A stretch of 64,000 nucleotides of DNA from Costertonia aggregata (lineage in GTDB: Bacteria > Bacteroidota > Bacteroidia > Flavobacteriales > Flavobacteriaceae), in the NCBI RefSeq assembly GCF_013402795.1, contig NZ_CP058595.1, positions 28,501 through 92,500 of the forward strand. Reading direction: 5' to 3'. Both the position numbers and the translations under genes were made by a program. Each line of letters begins with the position of its first letter. Positions within the stretch are counted from its first letter, which is position 1. The notes beneath the pieces were generated by a model. That model was not told the origin of the DNA. It ran no database searches and saw nothing but the letters and a program-made list of their open reading frames with translations. Positions 9,055-18,401 of this stretch are shown one piece after another.

Positions 9055-11526
9055 ATGGATAAGACCAAATACCTGTTTGCATTTCTTTCCCTTTTTTCAT
9101 TTCAACTGGTTAAAGCTCAAATACAAGGCGAAGTTACCGATGTTAACGGTAAACCCCTCTCTTTTGTAAACATTTACCTAGAAGGCAGTACAACGGGCAC
9201 TACTTCAAACGATGATGGGTTTTATAAATTGAATGTTGACGAAGTAGGTACTTTTACCATCGTTTTTAAATATTTAGGCTATACAACCCAAAAAAAGACC
9301 TTGGATATAAAAGCTTTTCCCACGCTTTTGAACATTGTATTGGAAGAAGAAACCGTAACGTTGGATGCCGTAGACGTCAATGCATCTGAAAATCCGGCCA
9401 ATAGCATAATACGTAATGCCATCGCCAAAAGAAAACAATATCTAAAAAAAATTGAAGCCTACACGGCCGATTTTTATTCAAAGGGATTAATAAAGATAAA
9501 GGAAGCTCCCGAAAAAATATTGGGTCAAGATTTAGGCGATTTTGGAGGCGGGTTGGACTCAACCCGATCTGGAATTATCTATCTATCCGAAACCATATCC
9601 AAAATAGCCAAGAATAAAAAGGAGTACAAAGAAACCATCGTAGCATCCAAAGTAAGCGGCGATGACAATGGCTTTAGTTTTAACAATGCTTCAGATGTTG
9701 ATTTTTCTTATTACAAAAACACGATAGCGCTGGGCAACCAATTGATCTCGCCTATAGCCGATAACGCATTTAGTTATTACAGATATAAATTGTTGGGTAC
9801 TTTTTATGACGACAATAAAAATCTCATCAACCAAATACAGGTCATCCCCAAAAGAGCAAAAGACAAAGTCTTTACGGGAACCATCTACATCGTAGAAGAT
9901 CAATGGGCCATTTACGCGACGGACCTATCGGTTACGGGAGAACAGGCACAGTTATTGGCCGTTGATTCATTATTTATAAAACAAAGCTTTAATTACTCAA
10001 CTACCGATAGTATTTGGGTAAAAGTCTTGCAAAGTATCGATTTTCAATATGGTTTCTTTGGAATAAAAGGCGACGGTAGGTTTACGGCCGGTTACAAAAA
10101 TTATAGTTTTGAACCCAACTTTGATAAAAAAACCTTTGGTAATGCTGTTGTAAGCTTTGAAAAGGAAGCCAATAAAAAAGACAGTGTTTTTTGGAACGGG
10201 GTACGGCCCGTACCATTGACTTTGGAAGAAAATATTGACTATACCGTGAAAGATAGTGTACAGGTTATCCGAAAATCACAAAAATATCTTGATTCGGTCG
10301 ATAGGAAAGAAAATAAATTCAAATTAAGCTCATTATTGTTTGGGTATACTTATTCCAACACGTTCAAAAAACGTTTTTATACCTTGGAGAGCCCGTTAGG
10401 GAAAACTTGGTTCAATACTGTACAAGGTTGGCATAGCGGTATTGGTCTCGACTATTTGACCTATGACGAAGAAAAAGGGACCAGGTTCAATATCAACGGT
10501 AGTTTTGATTATGGTTTTTCCGACCATGTATTTAGGCCTTTGGGCGAAATATCCTATCGCTTTAACAACTTTTCCAGGCCCTATTTACAAGTAAGAGGTG
10601 GCAACGAACTACTTCAGTTCAATAACAACAATCCCATAACCACATTTGGGAACACCATAGCATCACTTTTTTTTGAGAACAATTTCGCCAAATTTTATAG
10701 CAAGACCTTTGCCAGTATATTTTATTCCGAAGAGATTACCAATGGTATCTATTTATTTTCCGATATTGCATATGAGGACCGTAAGCCCGTTTTTAATACG
10801 ACAGATTATGTGATTTTTGGAGACAATGACGACCCATATCTTTCCAACAACCCTTTAGATCCTCTAGATTTTACGAATGCCGCCATTGACGAACACACCA
10901 TTTTCAAGTTCAATCTCAACGCAAGAATTCGTTTTGGTCAAAAATATTTGGACTATCCCGATGGCAAGTTCAATCTGTTCAGTAACAAATACCCAGTTTT
11001 GTTTTTAGGATATGAAAAGGGATTTGCCGCTAATAACCCGGCTTATAATTACGATCAATTAAAAATCAGGGTAACTCAAAACCTCACTTTTGCGGATAAA
11101 GGAGAGTTTAGCTATAACCTAAGGGCTGGGACTTTTTTGAATGCCGATGATATCTCGTTTGTAGATTATCAACATTTTAACGGGAACGGTACCAGGATCA
11201 CGTGGGGAGACAGGTATATGAACTCTTTTCTTTTATTGCCCTATTACAATTTCAGTACAAACAAAAATTATATAGAGGCCCATACGGAGTACAATTTCAA
11301 AGGATTTATCATGGGAAAGATACCGTTGTTGAACAAGCTGAATTCTAACCTTTTACTGACTGGTAAGTTATTATCTACAAGCAACAATCAACCTTATTCC
11401 GAGTTTGGTATTGGTCTGGGAAATCTAGGCTGGAAAAAATTCAGGTTTTTTAGAATAGGTTATGCCCAAAACCATTTTAACGGCGAAGTGTTCAAAAGTT
11501 ATAATCTAGGATTACAGTTTAATTAA
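9055..11526 (+). CDS. DUF5686 family outer-membrane protein with carboxypeptidase-regulatory-like domain
   Basis: 823 residues. A Sec signal peptide (MDKTKYLFAFLSLFSFQLVKAQ) is followed by a CarboxypepD_reg-like beta domain (about 22-110: IQGEVTDVNGKPLSFVNIYLEGSTTGTTSNDDGFY...). The rest is the long DUF5686 region, with alternating aromatic strands and a C-terminal ending in aromatic/Asn residues (LGLQFN), as in outer-membrane barrels. It resembles TonB-dependent transporters in its front domain but lacks a recognisable plug. Role is unknown; outer-membrane location is inferred. It is convergent with pcm and the two stop codons overlap by 4 bp. Confidence 0.82.
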   Translation: MDKTKYLFAFLSLFSFQLVKAQIQGEVTDVNGKPLSFVNIYLEGSTTGTTSNDDGFYKLNVDEVGTFTIVFKYLGYTTQKKTLDIKAFPTLLNIVLEEETVTLDAVDVNASENPANSIIRNAIAKRKQYLKKIEAYTADFYSKGLIKIKEAPEKILGQDLGDFGGGLDSTRSGIIYLSETISKIAKNKKEYKETIVASKVSGDDNGFSFNNASDVDFSYYKNTIALGNQLISPIADNAFSYYRYKLLGTFYDDNKNLINQIQVIPKRAKDKVFTGTIYIVEDQWAIYATDLSVTGEQAQLLAVDSLFIKQSFNYSTTDSIWVKVLQSIDFQYGFFGIKGDGRFTAGYKNYSFEPNFDKKTFGNAVVSFEKEANKKDSVFWNGVRPVPLTLEENIDYTVKDSVQVIRKSQKYLDSVDRKENKFKLSSLLFGYTYSNTFKKRFYTLESPLGKTWFNTVQGWHSGIGLDYLTYDEEKGTRFNINGSFDYGFSDHVFRPLGEISYRFNNFSRPYLQVRGGNELLQFNNNNPITTFGNTIASLFFENNFAKFYSKTFASIFYSEEITNGIYLFSDIAYEDRKPVFNTTDYVIFGDNDDPYLSNNPLDPLDFTNAAIDEHTIFKFNLNARIRFGQKYLDYPDGKFNLFSNKYPVLFLGYEKGFAANNPAYNYDQLKIRVTQNLTFADKGEFSYNLRAGTFLNADDISFVDYQHFNGNGTRITWGDRYMNSFLLLPYYNFSTNKNYIEAHTEYNFKGFIMGKIPLLNKLNSNLLLTGKLLSTSNNQPYSEFGIGLGNLGWKKFRFFRIGYAQNHFNGEVFKSYNLGLQFN

Positions 11527-12164
11527 TTCTTGTTTTCCAATAAAGGAACAAAACGAAAAGAGCCAAATTCCTCTTTTTCAAATGCTTTATCGGATTTTCT
11601 GATAAAAAGAGTCATCGTCTGCTCCTCTACACCAACCGGGATAACGAGCCTACCCCCTACTTTTAATTGGGACAATAAAGGTTTTGGTACTTCAGGGGCA
11701 CCGGCGGTAACGATAATACCGTCAAAGGGAGCTTCATCTGGCAGGCCTTTATAACCATCGCCAAAAATTATTTTTTTAGGTCTATACCCCATTTTTTTGA
11801 AAAAAAGACTGGTTTTTTTGAACAGTTCCAGTTGGCGTTCTACGGTATATACTTTTGCCCCGCATTTTAACAGAACGGCAGTTTGATAACCGCTACCTGT
11901 ACCAATTTCCAAAACTTTAGTATTGGCCCCAAGTGCCAAAAGTTCTGTCTGAAAGGCTACGGTATACGGCTGTGAAATAGTTTGTTCAGCGCCTATGGGA
12001 AAGGCTTTATCTTGATATGCATGAGCCTCAAAACTACTGTCCAAAAATAAATGCCTCGGCACCGCACGAATGGCATCAAGTACTTTTTTATGGGTTATGC
12101 CCTTGGTCACGAGCAGATTGGCCAATTGGTTACGCATACCCTTGTGTTTGAATGTATCGTTCAA
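11523..12164 (-). CDS. pcm: protein-L-isoaspartate O-methyltransferase
   Basis: 213 residues. Transfers methyl from SAM to isoaspartyl residues in damaged proteins. Features are the substrate-side motif PRHLFLDSSFEAHAYQDKAFPIG, QTISQPYTVA (60-70), SAM motif I VLEIGTGSGYQT (84-95), and DGIIVTAGAPEVPKPLLSQLKVGGRLVIPVG. All are standard for PCMT. Its stop overlaps the convergent DUF5686 gene by 4 bp. Single-gene unit. Confidence 0.95.
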   Translation of the reverse strand: MNDTFKHKGMRNQLANLLVTKGITHKKVLDAIRAVPRHLFLDSSFEAHAYQDKAFPIGAEQTISQPYTVAFQTELLALGANTKVLEIGTGSGYQTAVLLKCGAKVYTVERQLELFKKTSLFFKKMGYRPKKIIFGDGYKGLPDEAPFDGIIVTAGAPEVPKPLLSQLKVGGRLVIPVGVEEQTMTLFIRKSDKAFEKEEFGSFRFVPLLENKN

Positions 12165-12326
12165 TATTTTGGTTTTTGGTTACTTCAAAGTTAGGAAAGT
12201 CAACAAGAAGTTAAAAACACAAAACAGCACTATTGAAAACTATTTTTTCTTGAGGCATAACATATAAACGCATAAACTTCAATACTCGACAAACTATCCT
12301 TATTTTTGATACAAACTGAAAAAATT

Positions 12327-13286
12327 ATGCTTAAAGTAGGTGTTTTGGGAGCAGGACATTTGGGGAAAATCCACCTTCGTTTACTTAACGAGTCACTCAA
12401 ATATGAACTGATCGGTTTTTATGATGCCGATGAGATCAACGGTAAGGATGTTGCGGCGGAATTTGGGTATACGTATTATGATAACATCAATGACTTGATT
12501 CATGCTGCCGATGTAGTCGATATAGTTACCCCTACCCTTTCCCATTTTGATTGTGCACAAAAGGCCATGAAAAAGGGAAAACATATCTTCATTGAAAAAC
12601 CCATCACGAACACCCTCGAAGAAGCCGAAGAATTATTGATTCTGGAAAAGGAGTACAACGTTAAGGGGCAAGTGGGCCATGTAGAACGTTTTAATCCTGC
12701 TTTTACGGCCGTAAAGAATCAGATAGATAATCCCATGTTTATTGAAACGCATAGGTTGGCCGAATTCAACCCAAGGGGTACCGATGTTCCCGTAGTGCTG
12801 GATTTGATGATACACGACATAGATGCCATTTTGAGCGTAGTAAATTCTGATGTGAAACAAATAAATGCCAGTGGCGTTTCGGTAATCAGCAAATCTCCGG
12901 ACATCGCCAATGCCCGAATCGAATTCGTGAACGGATGTGTCGCAAATTTGACCGCTAGCAGAATATCCTTGAAAAACATGCGCAAATCCAGATTTTTTCA
13001 ACAGGATGCTTACATATCGGTAGATTTTTTGGAGAAAAAGGTAGAGGTTGTAAAAATGAAAGATGCGCCCACCGATCCAGGAGAATTTGACATGGTCTTA
13101 CAAAATGCGGAAGGAGAAAAAAAACAGATCTATTTCGAAAACCCTAAAATTGAGGCCAATAATGCCATTTTAGATGAATTGGAAACCTTTGCAGACGCCA
13201 TACAAAATGACACAGAACCGGTTGTTTCCTTAAAACAGGGAACACAAGCATTGCGTATTGCACTGCAGATCATAGATTCATTTTGA
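12327..13286 (+). CDS. Gfo/Idh/MocA family NAD(P)-dependent oxidoreductase
   Basis: 319 residues from ATG 12327 (MLKVGVLGAGHLGKIHLRLL); an in-frame TTG at 12306 is less likely. An N-terminal Rossmann fold with GAGHLG and the family motif IEKPIT (about residues 89-94) are followed by the GFO_IDH_MocA C-terminal alpha/beta domain (VGHVERFNPAF, DLMIHDIDA). It forms the start of a rightward cluster with 3-hydroxyacyl-CoA dehydrogenase and DUF1015. Substrate cannot be assigned from the sequence. Confidence 0.88.
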   Translation: MLKVGVLGAGHLGKIHLRLLNESLKYELIGFYDADEINGKDVAAEFGYTYYDNINDLIHAADVVDIVTPTLSHFDCAQKAMKKGKHIFIEKPITNTLEEAEELLILEKEYNVKGQVGHVERFNPAFTAVKNQIDNPMFIETHRLAEFNPRGTDVPVVLDLMIHDIDAILSVVNSDVKQINASGVSVISKSPDIANARIEFVNGCVANLTASRISLKNMRKSRFFQQDAYISVDFLEKKVEVVKMKDAPTDPGEFDMVLQNAEGEKKQIYFENPKIEANNAILDELETFADAIQNDTEPVVSLKQGTQALRIALQIIDSF

Positions 13287-13363
13287 GCAGTGGGCAAAGC
13301 ATATAACAACCTCGGTTATCAAGTAAAATCATCACATATTTTTCATAAATAATTTTTTGAACA

Positions 13364-14251
13364 ATGAAACATATTGCAGTAATAGGTGCGGGAACTATGG
13401 GAAACGGCATCGCACACGTTTTTGCCCAAAAAGGGTATAACGTACGTTTGATCGATATTTCAGAAGCATCTTTGAAAAAAGGCATGGCCACCATTGGTAA
13501 AAATTTGGATAGGATGGTCGCCAAAGAAAAAATATCGGAAACAGACAAATCCAATACTTTGTCGCATATTTCATCCTTTACCCAGTTGGAAAAAGGGGTG
13601 GCCGATGTTGATTTGGTGGTCGAAGCTGCGACCGAAAATATTGCCCTAAAGCTTGAAATATTCAAGCAGTTAGACGATGTTTGTGCGGAAAACACGATTC
13701 TTGCCACAAACACATCGTCCATTTCAATCACACAAATAGCGGCAGTTACCCAAAGACCCAAAAAGGTTATCGGGATGCACTTTATGAACCCGGTACCCAT
13801 CATGCAATTGGTAGAGATCATACGCGGTTACAGTACTTCGAATGAAGTTACGGCAACCATAATGCAAGTATCCCGAGATTTGGGTAAAACCCCTACGGAA
13901 GTAAACGATTACCCTGGGTTTGTGGCCAATCGCATATTAATGCCTATGCTGAATGAAGCTATCGAAACGCTATACCATGGTGTCGCAGGTGTTGTAGAAA
14001 TCGATACGGTAATGAAATTGGGAATGGGGCACCCTATGGGGCCATTGCAATTGGCCGATTTCATTGGTTTGGATGTTTGCCTATCTATTCTAAACGTAAT
14101 GTATGACGGTTTCAAAAACCCAAAATATTCACCATGCCCGCTACTCGTAAATATGGTAATGGCAGGAAAACTGGGTGTAAAATCCGGCGAGGGGTTCTAC
14201 GACTACGCAACATCCAGAAAAGCGGAGGTTGTCTCCAAACAATTTGTGTAG
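13364..14251 (+). CDS. 3-hydroxybutyryl-CoA / 3-hydroxyacyl-CoA dehydrogenase
   Basis: 295 residues, the size of stand-alone HBD/PaaH enzymes. NAD-binding motif GAGTMGNGIAHVFAQKGY near the start; catalytic His in VIGMHFMNPVPIMQLVEII; C-terminal 3HCDH domain with DYPGFVANRILMPMLNEA and LGMGHPMGPLQLADFIGLD. It oxidises 3-hydroxyacyl-CoA to 3-oxoacyl-CoA in short-chain fatty acid, butanoate or phenylacetate metabolism. Which pathway applies is not shown by the context. DUF1015 follows after 6 bp, so co-transcription is likely. Confidence 0.95.
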   Translation: MKHIAVIGAGTMGNGIAHVFAQKGYNVRLIDISEASLKKGMATIGKNLDRMVAKEKISETDKSNTLSHISSFTQLEKGVADVDLVVEAATENIALKLEIFKQLDDVCAENTILATNTSSISITQIAAVTQRPKKVIGMHFMNPVPIMQLVEIIRGYSTSNEVTATIMQVSRDLGKTPTEVNDYPGFVANRILMPMLNEAIETLYHGVAGVVEIDTVMKLGMGHPMGPLQLADFIGLDVCLSILNVMYDGFKNPKYSPCPLLVNMVMAGKLGVKSGEGFYDYATSRKAEVVSKQFV

Positions 14252-14257
14252 CTGGCT

Positions 14258-15493
14258 ATGGCTATCATTAAACCGTTCAAAGCCATAAGGCCGGCAAAGG
14301 ATAAGGTCGCATTTGTAGCCTCCCGTTCATACGAGGAATATTCAAAAAAAGAATTAAAAGCGGAATTAAGCTATAACCCGTTTTCCTTTTTACACATTAT
14401 AAATCCTGGGTTTAAGTTTGACAAACATGTTTCAGGACAAGAGCGCTTTACGTTGGTACACAATCGCTATATGGAATTTTTGGAGGAAAACGTATTAATG
14501 AAAGATGTCGCGGATAGCTTTTATCTTTATAAAATTGAAAAGGACGATTTTTCCTGTTATGGCTTATTTTGTGCAACAAGCGTATCCGACTATAAAAACA
14601 ATACCATAAAAAAACACGAAGATACCATACACCGTAGAGAGTTGATATTTTCAAATTATTTGGAGACCGTAAAGTTCAATGCAGAACCGGTTTTGATGAC
14701 GTACACCGATAATGATACCATTTCCCAAATATTAAATGCAGAAACCCATAAAATACCTGAATATCATTTTACCACAAAAGATAAGATAACCCATAGCCTA
14801 TGGTGTATATCGGAAAAGGATATCGTTACCAGATTACAAGAACAATTCAATGCTATCGATACACTGTACATAGCAGACGGTCATCATAGAAGTGCCTCCT
14901 CTGTATTATTTGCGGAAACATCGCAGAAAAAAAACCGGAAACATACGGGTAAAGAACCTTATAATTTTTTTATGAGCTACCTTATTCCAGAATCACAAAT
15001 ACAGATATTTGAATTTAACCGAATGGTCAAAGACCTAAATGGACTCACCAAAGAAGAACTATTGATAAAGCTAGATGCTTGTTTCAGGATTGAAAACAAA
15101 GGAGACATCTTGTACAAACCAACCAAGAAACACCATTTCAGTATGTATTTGGACGGTGAGTTTTACTCACTGTACTTACGAAGACAAGTATGGCATTTCA
15201 CCAATGCATTGAGTAAGTTGGATACGCAAATACTGTACAAAACCATATTGGAGCCCATACTGGGTATAAAAGATCTGCGAAACGATCGCCGTATACATTA
15301 CGGCTATGGTAAACATAATGTGATAAAAATGAAGGATGAAATAGATGAGGGCAATTTTGCCATTGGTTTTAGTCTTGTTCCCATTACTGTTTCAGAAATC
15401 AAGGCAATTGCCGATGCCGGTTTGGTAATGCCGCCAAAGAGTACATACATAGAGCCTAAACTTAGAAGTGGTTTGGCCATTTATGAATTATAA
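14258..15493 (+). CDS. DUF1015 family protein
   Basis: 411 residues, usual for DUF1015. Shows the family's N-terminal IKPFKAIRPAKDKVAFVASR and the strongly conserved IADGHHRSAS motif (about residue 205). The family is widespread but lacks an established reaction; the His-rich motif suggests an enzyme. It sits 6 bp after the hydroxyacyl-CoA dehydrogenase and 3 bp before yggS, so it is inside an operon. Confidence 0.9.
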   Translation: MAIIKPFKAIRPAKDKVAFVASRSYEEYSKKELKAELSYNPFSFLHIINPGFKFDKHVSGQERFTLVHNRYMEFLEENVLMKDVADSFYLYKIEKDDFSCYGLFCATSVSDYKNNTIKKHEDTIHRRELIFSNYLETVKFNAEPVLMTYTDNDTISQILNAETHKIPEYHFTTKDKITHSLWCISEKDIVTRLQEQFNAIDTLYIADGHHRSASSVLFAETSQKKNRKHTGKEPYNFFMSYLIPESQIQIFEFNRMVKDLNGLTKEELLIKLDACFRIENKGDILYKPTKKHHFSMYLDGEFYSLYLRRQVWHFTNALSKLDTQILYKTILEPILGIKDLRNDRRIHYGYGKHNVIKMKDEIDEGNFAIGFSLVPITVSEIKAIADAGLVMPPKSTYIEPKLRSGLAIYEL

Positions 15494-15496
15494 TTA

Positions 15497-16162
15497 ATGG
15501 AAATGTCAATACAGAACAATATACAAACCCTAAAAAAATCTTTACCGGACCATGTTACCCTAGTGGCGGTATCAAAAACCAAACCGATAGCAGATCTTAG
15601 AAAAGCGTATGATGCTGGTCAATTGATTTTCGGCGAGAACAAAATTCAGGAAATGACCCAAAAATGGGAAGAAATGCCCAAAGAAATCCAATGGCACATG
15701 ATAGGACATGTACAGCGTAATAAGGTCAAGTACATGGCCGAATATGTTGACCTAATCCATGGGGTAGATTCTTTAAAACTGTTAAAGGAAATTGACAAAC
15801 AGGCCAAAAAACACGATAGGGTAATCAACTGTTTATTACAGATACATATCGCCGAGGAGGATACTAAATTTGGCTTGGATGAAAAAGAAGTGTTCGCATT
15901 GATACACTCCGAAGAATTTCATCAGCTTAAAAATATAAAGATAACGGGGTTGATGGGCATGGCAACATTTACCGATGACAAAACGCAAGTGAGAAGAGAG
16001 TTTAAAAACTTAAAATCATTATTTGACCAAACCAAAGGAACCCTAAAAGATATTTCGGTCTTATCAATGGGAATGAGCGGGGACTATAAAATCGCCATTG
16101 AGGAAGGTAGTACTATGGTACGTATTGGAAGTAGTATCTTTGGGGCTCGCAACTTCGATTAA
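15497..16162 (+). CDS. YggS/PLPBP family pyridoxal-phosphate homeostasis protein
   Basis: 221 residues, alanine-racemase-like TIM barrel. PLP lysine in VAVSKTKP (residue 27); FGENKIQEM; HMIGHVQRNKVKYM; and SMGMSGDYKIAIEEGSTMVRIGSSIFG at the end bind the PLP phosphate. The family controls free PLP and amino acid/keto acid balance and does not catalyse a known reaction. Translationally close to DUF1015 (3-bp gap). The start may be ATG 15497 or ATG 15503. Confidence 0.94.
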   Translation: MEMSIQNNIQTLKKSLPDHVTLVAVSKTKPIADLRKAYDAGQLIFGENKIQEMTQKWEEMPKEIQWHMIGHVQRNKVKYMAEYVDLIHGVDSLKLLKEIDKQAKKHDRVINCLLQIHIAEEDTKFGLDEKEVFALIHSEEFHQLKNIKITGLMGMATFTDDKTQVRREFKNLKSLFDQTKGTLKDISVLSMGMSGDYKIAIEEGSTMVRIGSSIFGARNFD

Positions 16163-16184
16163 CTTTTAAAACCAATCGTATATT

Positions 16185-17546
16185 TTGTACACCATACTGG
16201 ATATAGAGACCACAGGAGGAAAATATAATGAGGAAGGAATAACGGAAATCGCCATTCATAAGTTTGATGGTCACGATGTGGTAGACAAATTTATTAGCCT
16301 TGTCAATCCTGAAAAAGAGATTCAACCTTTTGTGGTAAAACTAACGGGTATCAACAATAAAATGTTGCGAACAGCCCCTAAGTTCCACGAAGTGGCCAAA
16401 CGTATTGTAGAGATAACCCATGATACCGTTTTGGTGGCACATAACGCACAATTTGATTATAGAATCCTTAGAACGGAATTCAGGCGATTGGGCTATAATT
16501 TTGAACGCAAGACCTTATGCACGGTAGATTTGTCGAAAAAATTGATTCCCGAAGCCGAATCCCACAGTCTGGGCAAATTGGTGCGCTCCCTTGGGATTCC
16601 TGTAAGTGATCGTCACAGGGCCAATGGGGATGCATTGGCTACGTTACAGTTATTTAAATTATTGCTTTCCAAAGATTCCGACAAATGCATTGTCAAAGAG
16701 GTCATCCGCAAAGAGACCCATGGCGAACTATCGGAGAGACAGTTGGATATTGTAGAATCCCTACCTTCTGAAACAGGGTTATATTATATGCACAACAAGG
16801 ATGGAGAAATCATTTTTTTGGGAAAAAGCACTAATCTTAAGAAAAGGGTAAACCAGCACTTTACCAAAGCGGGACATCGTGCAAGAACGATTCAAAAAGA
16901 AACAAAAAAAGTTACTTTTGAGAAAACCGGTAGTGAATTGGTCGCGATTTTAAAAGAAAACGAGGAACTGCTTAGAAACAAACCAAAATTTAATCCCAAT
17001 AATTACAAAAGACTTTTTTCTTATGGCATCTATGAAACAACAAACGAAAAAGGTTATGTGGTGCTAAAGGCACGGAAAATAAAGGGGCATGAAAAGAGTC
17101 TTATGACTTTCAACAGCTTAGTAGCCGCAGAAAACTTCATACATAAAATAGTAGAGGAATTTAACCTTTGCGGTAAACTCAACGACACCCCGCAGGCAAA
17201 AAGACAGTGTTCGCGGTACGGCTCGGGCAAGTGTTACGGGGCATGTATCGATAAAGAAGATGTTGAAACCTACAACGAAAGGGCAAAAGCATCGATACAA
17301 AAGCATAGTATAACAAACAAGAACGTTATTTTGGTGGACAAGGGTAGGGAAATTGGAGAATATAGTGCCATTCTAGTCAAAAATGGAAATTTTCAAGGAT
17401 TGGGGTTTTACAATCTGAATCATCAAATCAATAATATTCATATCTTGGAATCTATAATAACCCCAATGATAGGTAATGCCAATACCACACATATTATAGA
17501 AACCTATCTTAGGAAAAACCGTATAATTAAGGTCTTGGAACTATAA
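16185..17546 (+). CDS. DnaQ-type exonuclease fused to UvrC-like GIY-YIG nuclease with Cys cluster
   Basis: 453 residues from a TTG start at 16185 (no ATG nearby; homology-like sequence begins at YTILDIETTGG). Residues 1-165 are a DEDDh 3'-5' exonuclease: D6, E8, D91, H144, D149. Residues about 197-275 are a GIY-YIG domain (GLYYMHNKDGEIIFLGKSTNLKKRV). Residues 329-354 hold C329, C342, C350 and C354; the last three have the C-x7-C-x3-C spacing of the UvrC iron-sulfur cluster. A role in DNA repair is likely; the lesion is unknown. Flanked by yggS (22 bp) and an ion channel (9 bp). Confidence 0.88.
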   Translation: MYTILDIETTGGKYNEEGITEIAIHKFDGHDVVDKFISLVNPEKEIQPFVVKLTGINNKMLRTAPKFHEVAKRIVEITHDTVLVAHNAQFDYRILRTEFRRLGYNFERKTLCTVDLSKKLIPEAESHSLGKLVRSLGIPVSDRHRANGDALATLQLFKLLLSKDSDKCIVKEVIRKETHGELSERQLDIVESLPSETGLYYMHNKDGEIIFLGKSTNLKKRVNQHFTKAGHRARTIQKETKKVTFEKTGSELVAILKENEELLRNKPKFNPNNYKRLFSYGIYETTNEKGYVVLKARKIKGHEKSLMTFNSLVAAENFIHKIVEEFNLCGKLNDTPQAKRQCSRYGSGKCYGACIDKEDVETYNERAKASIQKHSITNKNVILVDKGREIGEYSAILVKNGNFQGLGFYNLNHQINNIHILESIITPMIGNANTTHIIETYLRKNRIIKVLEL

Positions 17547-17555
17547 TCATACAAA

Positions 17556-18401
17556 TTGGAAAAGAACAATATCAAAAAAGGTTGGAAAAACAGGGTTCAT
17601 GAAATTATTTATGAAGCTGATACACCTTTGGGCAAATGGTTCGATATTGTCCTGTTCATCCTCATAATCATAAGCGTAATACTGGTAATGCTCGAAAGTG
17701 TGGACGAAATCGATACAAAGTACCACAAACAGCTTTTGGTAATGGAATGGATAGTGACCATATTTTTCACCATAGAATATATCGCTAGGGTAATAAGCAT
17801 ACACAAGCCTTTTAAATATATATTTAGTTTTTATGGTATAGTGGATTTTCTCTCGACCATACCACTCTATATCTCCTATATTTTTGCAGGTTCACAGGTA
17901 TTATTGGCCGTGAGGGCCTTTAGGCTATTGCGTATTTTCAGGATTTTAAAGCTGGTGAAGTTTCTGGGCGAGGCATCGCAATTAAAACAGGCGCTCAAGG
18001 CCAGTAGGGCGAAAATAGCCGTTTTTATTTATGTGGTCTTGATTTTATCGGTTATCATGGGAACAATTATGTATCTAATTGAAGATGATGATGCTGGGTT
18101 TACCAGTATTCCCAGAAGTATATATTGGACCATAGTAACATTAACTACGGTAGGTTATGGTGATATCGCCCCGCAGACCAATTTAGGCCAATTTATAGCT
18201 ACTGCCATAATGATATTGGGCTACGGTATCATAGCTGTTCCTACAGGTATTGTAACCGTGGAATTTTCGAAGCAGGGAAAATCCAACGTAAAAGATGGTA
18301 AGAGCGTTGTGCATACCAGTACACAGGCCTGCCCTTCGTGCTCGGCCGAAGGACATCGGGACAATGCCAAGCATTGTTATAAATGCGGAAGTGAACTGTA
18401 A
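17556..18401 (+). CDS. voltage-gated potassium-channel-like ion transporter with zinc-ribbon tail
   Basis: 281 residues starting at TTG 17556. S1-S4 voltage sensor: S4 carries R120, R123, R126, R129, K132 and K135 at every third position. The pore has the selectivity filter TTVGYGD (197-203) between S5 (about 153-175) and S6 (about 210-236). Unusual end: ACPSCSAEGHRDNAKHCYKCGSEL contains C259/C262 and C274/C277, a two-knuckle zinc ribbon. I infer an inner-membrane K+ channel whose cytoplasmic tail binds zinc. The stop overlaps the miaA start by 1 bp (TAATG). Confidence 0.92.
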   Translation: MEKNNIKKGWKNRVHEIIYEADTPLGKWFDIVLFILIIISVILVMLESVDEIDTKYHKQLLVMEWIVTIFFTIEYIARVISIHKPFKYIFSFYGIVDFLSTIPLYISYIFAGSQVLLAVRAFRLLRIFRILKLVKFLGEASQLKQALKASRAKIAVFIYVVLILSVIMGTIMYLIEDDDAGFTSIPRSIYWTIVTLTTVGYGDIAPQTNLGQFIATAIMILGYGIIAVPTGIVTVEFSKQGKSNVKDGKSVVHTSTQACPSCSAEGHRDNAKHCYKCGSEL

